Below, piece after piece: positions 51,201-60,200 of a stretch of DNA of 64,000 nucleotides; position 1 is the stretch's first letter, and every line of letters starts with the position of its first letter. The notes beneath the pieces are model-generated. The model made no database searches, was not told the DNA's origin, and saw only the letters and a list, made by a program, of their open reading frames with translations. A program made the translations under genes and the position numbers. The stretch spans positions 496,001 to 560,000 of the forward strand of contig JBAJFG010000190.1 in NCBI GenBank assembly GCA_037903475.1, in the 5' to 3' direction. The stretch comes from Ancylostoma caninum (Eukaryota; Nematoda; Chromadorea; Rhabditida; Ancylostomatidae).

Positions 51201-54200
51201 CAATGCAAGGGAATGATGCGGAATTCAGTAATGAGAATGGTTTGAATGAGCTGTGCAAGAAGGATGTTGTGAAATTCCTGCTCGTATTCTGCTTGCATGG
51301 AATTTGGGAGCTGTTTGCCGTGTGCGATCATCGCTCGCTCCCACAGCTGTCATGAAGACAAGCTAAAACTTGTGATTGATGAATGTTTGCCGAGTGAATA
51401 CGATATGACCACATAAGTAGATCGAGCTGCGAGCCGCACGGGCAACAAAGGCGCTCGGATACGCGTGTAAGGAGCCAGAGAGAGTACTTGATGAGGAGGA
51501 GGAGGCACTAGAGGAAGAGACAGGCACTACGGACCAACACACCGATGTAGCACCTCTCACCTTTCACCGCATTGTATATCGGTCGCTGAGCAAACATACC
51601 GAAACCGATACAAAGAACCGTGTTCCGGGGTCGCGACCGTCCACTTGAGTAGACCTTCTTCAGTGCTTGGTCTTAAAATACAGGGCCGATCGTTAGTGCG
51701 GGACAAGCTGTTATGCAGTTCTTGAAATAATGGTTTAATTATCTTGGATGCATCCTGGTTCAATCATCCTGAATACATCGCGTTAGAGCCTGCAGAGCCG
51801 AGTTGTCCTGTTAGTGTCTTAGGGCCGCCTTTACTTTGCTCGTTCAAAATGAATCGAAGCGAACCGACGATGACAGCGATAGAGGAAAAGATACATATCG
51901 ATTGCCGTTTGGGTTACTCCACACCTGCATGACTGTAGCTATTGCAGTGGAGATCTTAGGATACCCCTACAGATGCTTGGATGTGCATCATTATTATACT
52001 AGAAATATCCTCAGATTTTACCAGTTACCTCCGCGAGAAGAAGGCCTGTCAACGATTTTTCATGACAATCGCTGCGCATGTTTTTCACTGCCGTTTTCGT
52101 TCGTATCGCCTTCTCGTTTTCATTCATTTAGAAGTGGCCAATTCTGCAAATTCCTCAACTTATTAGACAACTTCTATAAAAATATCATTCATCGCTGCAT
52201 TCTTAGTGATTTTTGCTACTGTTTATTGCATAAAATTATTGTTAAATGAACCGTTGTTAAAATTTTTGTCCAGTACTCCTGGCTACCATCCACTACAACA
52301 TCCTTAAAGGCAGTGTGTCACCTCGTTTTCATGTCTGAGTTTCTACCAGACTCTGAATCTCCTCGACAAATGTTACAAAAAGGTCTTTAAACCCTATTTT
52401 GAAACGTTTTTCGGGACGGGGTTTGTAAGAGTTTATCGAGCCGGGTGGACGCGTGAAGCCGTTGATCTCATCGATCGGACACGTCTAGACGTGTTGGCCA
52501 ACACTGCGGACGTGGCGGGCAGCAAGCACATTCACGGACCGCTCCACCCAAGTGGTCCGTGGACTGCACTTTCGGACCTTCCAAAAACGGGGTTTTCGTC
52601 ATTTTTATGAGCTTTGACGTACATCTTTGGAAATAGCGTGATGAGATTGTCTAGAGTCTGCCGGTATTTTCAGCTCATGAAACGAGGTGACACACTGCCT
52701 CTAAAGCAACATACCTCAGGGGTCTGAAAAAACCGCTGAGATTTCAACTAAAATCCTTGTTCAGCGCCGTAAATATTGAAGGGAACTTTACAAAGAAATG
52801 TTCTTGGATGGATCGATAAACCGTCTGTGTGCCTCAAAAATAAACTAAATCTATTCGCATTTGTCTTAATTAGACCACATGTTTAAAAATTTATGTTATT
52901 TCGTAGAGAAAAATCGGCTACTCGTTTTTTATGGTTATCTCGCACGAAAATACATTTTTTCCACAGCTTTTTAAAATTTTTTAAGGTCCTCATTGCAGAA
53001 TAGATTTCTAACGGCTAGCTTATGCTAGCTCACAACTCCGTTCTTAGCTTGCTGAAACCATTCACGTCGATGGTTTTAACGATGATTGTCTGCTCATTAC
53101 GTAGCGCTCCTCGCCATGGCAACATGTTAAAACAAACGAATCATCGGAAAGGACAGCTCTATCCATGTTGTGAAGCACCTGAGAAGGGGGATTTTCTGCA
53201 AGGGTCATGGAATTCGAGTCTTTGTTGAGCTGCATTTGGAGAGATGGAGTCTCCTCCATTACCCAATAGTTAACGGGACAGATACTTTCCGATGATAAGT
53301 AATCCGTGAATAAATATTTTCTTTAGAGGCTTGGAATGCCCATTTTCAACACAATTTGTAGAGGTAACCCCGCCAGCTTCGATGCTCCTATATAACATCA
53401 TTCCTCGATGGAATCTCTTTTTCGAATGCATTAGCTTTGTTTAGGCGCCGCGTTCGATGAATTTCTCAGTATTGGTAGCCTTGTCTTCCCGAAAACTGTG
53501 CACGGCTAGGACTCTTGAAACGATAGCCTAGCAACCCAACGGGATTGCTCATCGTATTGAACACATAATAGTGAGAGACGCAGTAGAGACGAAAGTTAGT
53601 GTGCTAGCCTGCTTTCGCTTGGGTATGTCCTCATTAATCCTAGTCCAGTTTTGATTAACACCGAATTTCGATCGGGCAAGACCGAAAGGAACATCCTCCC
53701 CCTCCCCCTTCCACTCTAACTTTCCTTTTGTTTTACAATGTGAGCGACACAATGACGCCTTGCATTGTTGCGTAAGGAGTCTTTGCGGCAAGCTTTTCCT
53801 ACTACGCTTAGGTACCGAAGCTTACTGTTACGTAATTACATGGAATGCGTTGGGTTCACTGTTGAGACCCTAGGTTCAACACTTTAGGGGACTTGTGTTG
53901 TCCGAACACGCTTGCACGTGCCACACTGGGTTGCCCGAGAGTAAGAACAGTTATGCGTTGTGTATTTGTGAGCCGTACACGAGGTTGTTATAATTTTACT
54001 TTATTGGCTGACGTTTCGGCAAAGCCACTCGACTTTGCCTGAGGAGAGCGAATTTGGAAAGTTTGGTCACGCTCGTAGAACTACTGCCAAGCAATCTAAA
54101 GCACCAACTGATTCGAAACCGCATCTACGACCGTCTCTGCACAACGTCTGATTGTGTAATTTGCCCGTTCGGCAGAGAAGGTGACTGCATGAAATCTTGC

Positions 54201-57200
54201 GTTATCTATATGATCAAATGCAGAGAATGTGGTGACGAGTATATTGGTGAGACGGCACGGCCACTGTGCGTAAGAGTCAAAGAGCACCTCGAGGGGAAAT
54301 CAAGTTCTCGTTCGTCCAACCCTCTTGGTCGTCACCGAGCACAGGCCCACAACGGCGTCGATTATGAAGTACAAGCCACAATCCTTGCCTGTGAAACTGA
54401 AATTTCTGCACGCAAAACTCTTGAAGCATTTTGGATCCACATCAAAAATCCAAAGATGAATCGCAGAGAAGAGTGCCCCACCATCACCAGTGAACTGCTT
54501 CCATATCTCGCATTGTGTAACATCTGACTTGAGATATGACTTCTGGCAGAAAGTCTCACACTGCTACCAAGTCCACACGTGTTCGGTCGTCCAACATCAC
54601 CCGGCCGTAGGACTTGTAGAGAGGTTGGTCGTCGGTTTCACTGGGGTTGGCTTGTGTTTTTTGGCGCATAGCCTGGATCTGGATGCATGACTGAGGCGGC
54701 GTTTGTCCGGATATTCTCATGAATTGGCTTGACTCTTTCAGGCTCCGACGAAGGCGAGGACGCCGAAACGTCAGCCAATAAAGTAAAATTATAACAACCT
54801 CGTGTACGGCTCACAAATACACAACGCATAATCTATCATAATGCCGAGGTTCAAAGACAGTCGGATATGGGAAGTAAGAACAGTGATATCTGTGGAATTA
54901 CAGATGCGCAGACAATAAGGGTGCCAACAAGCAGCTAATGGTGGACATACATGTGGTCCGCACCACTAGCCTGTCATGTACCGGAATTGCGCAGTCAGCC
55001 ATCATCAACTTCTGTGACTACACATTGCGGCCGGAATTAACGAGCGTTTTTTTAACAATAAAATAAAGTTCTATGCAAGGGCTCAAGGAGAGTTAAGAAT
55101 TGCCAAAAATCAAAACCCGAATATTTCGATGGGTGCATGCCTGCAAAGGTTCCAACTCAATATACGACTTTAGAGATATACTCCATGAAACATTTGTCTA
55201 TCCTCTGTTTAACATGTTTTCTAGCAAATATCGACATCTTGGGTATTTTCCTGTTGACCTTTACACATGAGGGCCACTACTTTCTGGTCACGTTCTGAAA
55301 AAGTAGGCCTCCCGTACTCTCAGTACAGTACACAAGAAATGAATCTTCGACAAAAAAGAGTGGTTTAAGCTTTTGTTGTGCTCCTTTGGTTCTTGTATAA
55401 GAGGATAGGATGACCATGGGTTGATTTCTATATGTGCATTCCCTACTTGTGCATTTACTGACTTTTTATTTTACTTTGTGGTTTATTTGCCGCATGCAAT
55501 GTCTGCATGTACTTTACTTCAAAGCTCTCCTCAGGAATTATTGAGCTCATGAGCTCTACTTTTTGTCAAGCTGTGACGTTGTACTAACAAATACATTGCT
55601 CCTTTTTTGTGTGCAACCGGAAACTTAAATTTCTATTTTACTGTGGAAGCTGGGAAACAACGGTATCATAATGTCTAAAATCACATTATGCGACGAATAT
55701 GAACTATGATATGAGCGTTGCTGCGTGTTTGTGTTTGTTGGCAGCGTTCATTTGCCCGTCGCAGGCTGTATAAACTAATTTGCATATACAAATATTCTGG
55801 CGTTCGCATTGTAATGATGACCGTGAGCCAAGCTTCAAATATATGTTTACGACTGGTATAATGGAGGGGACTGTCGTGAACAAAGTTCATTTTTTCGTGA
55901 AATTTGCTGCTCTTTAATACAAGAGTTGTTTGTTTGAAAGGAGGGAAGAGCACCTTTGAATCATGTAAAGTTCCATGGCCTAGATTCGAGGAGGCGAAAC
56001 TAAATCTAATTCTTTATTGGTTTTTTTTGGAATAATCTACCAAATATAGAAAAAACATGGGTTTTAGAGCACGTAGACGAGATTTGCTCATGCTTTATCT
56101 GAGAGAAGGATAAGGCTCTGGCACAGCAGGTGTAGCCTTCTTTTTATCAACGATTTGGAGTATATCCTACTCTATAATAAAGCGCCAAGACAAAACATGT
56201 ATGTCTGTGGCCAGGCACCTCATCGCCTGAGGGATTCGAGCGAATGCCGATTTTTTTTTTCGTTTTCGAATAGAATCCTCGGTGATTAAGGTAGAGATTC
56301 GCAGAAAAAAGGCAGGGAAACATTGAAGAGCTTTTTCGCGCCTACTGGAAGGAGTATCTCGCAATTCATTGAAAATGAAAAGTCGAGGGCGCTATGATTG
56401 TATGACCGCGGTTAAGATGCTTGAACTGCAAGCACGTTGGAGTCCAGGTCAACAGAATTTAGACGAAGCAGGCAAAGACAACCCTCACATTCTTGGTCTC
56501 TTCACATCTAATAACGTTTTAACATTAGCATCTTTCTATGCAACATACACACTACATCTACTCTGATAACTGTGCAGCACGAACGCAGCACGAGCGCCGT
56601 AATGGTTCGAGTAGAAACCCTAGCAGTAACGGTTCCCGGTTGCTGCCATCCCTCAGCAATTGCTGCTGAAGGAACGAAAGCTTGAGCAGCAGTCGAGAGG
56701 AGGATGGCAGCAACGAAAGCTTGAGCAGCAGTCGAGAGGAGGAAGGCAGCAACTGAAACCGTTGCTGTAAGGATTTCTACTAGAACCATTACGCCGTACA
56801 GGCTGCGTTCATGCTGCACAGTTATCAGAATAAGCTAACAAAATAGGCACGCGCCATTCGAAGCAGAAGGGTCTCATATAGGACATCATCAGTGCTCATC
56901 AGAAAACGACGTCACTACTATTGTTAATCTCTTCAGAACGTAGTACTTGCCTAAGAGTTCGGAAAACAGTGTATGTGAAAGGCCTGAAAGTCCACGAAGG
57001 AGTGAAGAATATCATTAGAGGGGTGTTGCGGCAAGACCGGGCGGTGCTATTAACAGCTGTAGCTGAACCCCTCGTGGAGCTTGCCAGGGTAGGATTTTCT
57101 TCCACAGTTTTTGACGCTGCGATAACCCCCCCCCCCTCGACAGATTCCCTCTTCTGGATGCAAGTAGAGACTGGAAGGGAACGGGTCCGAAAAGTGTTTT

Positions 57201-60200
57201 GAGTGCGCACTGGGATTTCTCAGAAAACCTTTGAAAATAGGCAACCTAATGACTACTTCATAATTCTAGAAAGAAGAAACAGTCAAGAATATTTGTCGAA
57301 GGGGAAAATCGGGAACGTTCTCTCATCAACAGAAAAGATAACCTAAGAATAGAATTTATTTCATTCGAGTAAGTCGGGAAAGAACTTCATCCCTAGCAAT
57401 TCCACGAAAAAAAATTAATGGAGCAGATTCGCAGAAAATCACTGTCATCCGCGAAGCGCTCTGCCTCAGACCCGTGCGTCTGGCTCGGTACTTTATCATT
57501 TCAAAAGTTTACTTCATAAATGTATGCGAACATTTCATTTGCTCAGCACATCACTGAGTCATGCCATAAGATGGCATGGTAAAGCTTCAGATCTTGTCAG
57601 AGGAACGAACAATACAGAAAGCAATACTTGTTACACTAACATTACTGAGATAACTAACAGTCAACTTGCAAAAATAAATCAAACAAACTTGGAACAACAC
57701 AATTCAACAATAGTGATTTAGTGCACATTTAGCTCATAACTTGGGACAAAAGAGTCCCCCATAGAATGGTGCATTGACAATGGTGTGGCATTCTACATGT
57801 ATCGTTGGAATCAGCGTGATGAGTAGGTCACGAATCTGATGTATCTTAGCAATAGAAGTGACGCTATACTTCGTCTTTAAGGATGCAGTGAAGATCAGCT
57901 GTAAAGTGGGCTTCTTTTGCTCAGTTGCTATCAATGTCTATACAGTGACGAGTCATAGAATCATATGCAGAACTACATTCAACGGGCAAAAATAGTTACG
58001 GTTGGTAAAACATCAAAACTATATAAGAACTCTAAGACAAGAGATCTTCAAGTGGTTGTAAAAAATGAACAGGATTTCCCATCAGCGTTGTCTAAGATTG
58101 GAAAACTACCATTTGACGAATGAGTCAAATGAATTTTTTCGAGCCGTACCGTTGTTACTGTAACTGTGGAAATACTAATGATAGGTGAATGATTTTAGGA
58201 GATGCTCCGAAGCGGGTCCGTGAAGATGTCGTCGAGGTGGACGTTGATGCCATTGACATACCCCATGGTATACTAAGCTTTTTTTATTTGTAGCTTTTCT
58301 GTGGGGCATTCTAGTGCTGAGGGCGTGCAAGCTTGAATTCGCTCTGTTGTTCAGGCCGATGGCGAGTGGTTACATCACACGTACCAGAAAGGCGTTTTAT
58401 GATTGCAAAATTTGCTACAAATGCAGAAATTGCTGTAAGCTGTTTAAATATGCTACCTCACTTACATGACTGTTTTGTAACTTTCTGGTGTTATTAAGGA
58501 GGCCAGAAAGATCATTGCAATCACGGAAGATGACGTAGGCCGCAAAAGAAAGAAGGATGTGGATGATCAAGGTGTGCTTTGGTTTGGCTTTGTCCATATC
58601 AAAACGTGAAGAACAATCATTATGTGCTTAGTCAACGTGTTTATTTCCTAGGCTTTACGTACACTTGGTCGACAGAGCAGAAAGTCCGTCCTGGCCTGAA
58701 CGTATTTGACGAAAAGGGGAACGAACTTGAGTGGGATTATGAGCACGACACGAGGTTTGTCTTTGTTCTAAGTTAATTCCTCACATAAAGGAATTGAACT
58801 TCAATGGATATTTTTTGGCTTTGTCCAACGTGTAGGTTAAGATTTTCTGTGCTATACAATTGTTCGTATCCATATATTCCATTCTTGGTTTCTATTCTCT
58901 CGCGGATTTTTTTTGGAGAAGTAAATGGTTTGTATGTATTATTGACAGTACCCATCCCATCTCTTCATCATTGTCCCAAACCTCGTCATCATTCTAATTC
59001 ATGTCCTCTCAAATGGGTTCATCAATTCAACATGCCGCTGTTGAGCCCATTTCGAATGACGTTTCTATTTTATTCGTAGATTCCTCCATTAACTGAAGCT
59101 AAGCTAAATTTGACGGGGGACCATAATATGGGAGATGACTCCTTGTTCAGGAGCACCACATTGATGTTATAAAAAGTACAGGGTTGCATTTATTAGATTA
59201 GTGCATTAATTTTATCGCTTTTTTTTCCAAAATCACATAACTTTTCTCAGAAAGATGACATTTAGATATAGTAATTCGCTGAGAGCCTCGCTAGGAATAC
59301 ACAGATTGGTCCCTCTATACATGTTTCTTGACTTCGGACTCCCGGCACTTCCGATTTTTCGGTGTGTTTTTTCGACTCCCGAATTTCGAAACTTTAATTT
59401 TCTTCCCGTCCTGATCCATATCTGTTCGCAAGCCTGCCACCACCTGCCATGCGGAGCTCCGATTGTCTTCATATAAACACGATCCACTGACATAACTATG
59501 ATGTTTTCCATGCAGCCATGCCCACTCTATTTGATCTCTCGGATGTGCTCTGTACATTTGTGTACAGGACACCTGGATGCTGTTTTTTAACATTAACTGC
59601 GTGAAAAATCATCTGAAAAGAGCATTGCAAGCGAGTTTGAGCATTCTTTTCCTTTTTCTCCCATTTATAAAATGTGCTGCCACACCTACTTTTTCCAGGT
59701 TCTACGATGATCCTAATGTTGCCTCAGAGAAAGACGAAAGCAAACCCGCTGAAGCTGACTCCGGAGCGCCACAAGCTAGAGTTGTCAAAGTGCGTTGAAG
59801 ATTTTCTTGGTTGTTTTATAAATCACTTAAATTGATTGGGTAGTCTGCTCGCTTGTCAGCAATTACTGGAATTTTCTTCTCCTTCTTCATTTCTTTGTCA
59901 AGTGTTGTGTGGTGTGCAACGAATAGTGAATTTCCAGGGCCGTGGTGCTAAGAAGGGCTCATTTTTGTACAATGGTGTCGGCAACACACTTGCATCGGAT
60001 GAGTTGGACAGTTCTACTTTGTGGGTGTTGCGTTCACTTACATACTTCTAGAAACCAGAAATTGAAAAAAAGATTCAAAATTGTTTTTGAACAAAAACTT
60101 TCTTCAAATGCACTCGTAACGGCAACCGATTTAGGCAGAGAGCAGGCAAAGTTCAGCTTTGAACATGCTTCCTATTCACATTTTTCGTGGTTTTGCAAGG

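Larger units (their letters stand above)
53951..54831 (+). mobile_element. Penelope-like element remnant between perfect inverted arms
   Basis: A 70-base arm at 53951-54020 is exactly complementary to 54762-54831. Between them lies the 3-prime end of a Penelope-type open frame with a GIY-YIG domain. The arms contain GCCGAAACGTCAGCC, the 3-prime half of the hammerhead motif found in Penelope pseudo-LTRs. The reverse transcriptase part is absent: the left arm replaces it. A 5-prime-truncated copy with an inverted terminal segment fits known Penelope structures. Confidence 0.75.
45574..58198 (+). other. Largest intron (12.6 kb) of the NCBP3-like gene
   Basis: Exons 7 and 8 join in phase across this interval, so no intervening exon is required. 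It contains foldback elements (48.19, 56.56 kb), a TTAA MITE (52.30 kb), the Penelope-like remnant (53.95-54.83 kb), a GC-rich patch at 47.75-47.89 kb and the unexplained open frame at 51421. Confidence 0.5.

Noticed and set aside
51727..51770. GGTTTAATTATC resembling the nematode SL1 leader
   Set aside because: Only the first ten bases fit, and no donor or snRNA context follows.
56921..57202. Plus-strand frame GLKVHEGVKNIIRGVLRQDR
   Set aside because: Looks mildly protein-like, but the opposite strand is equally open and no family was recognised.
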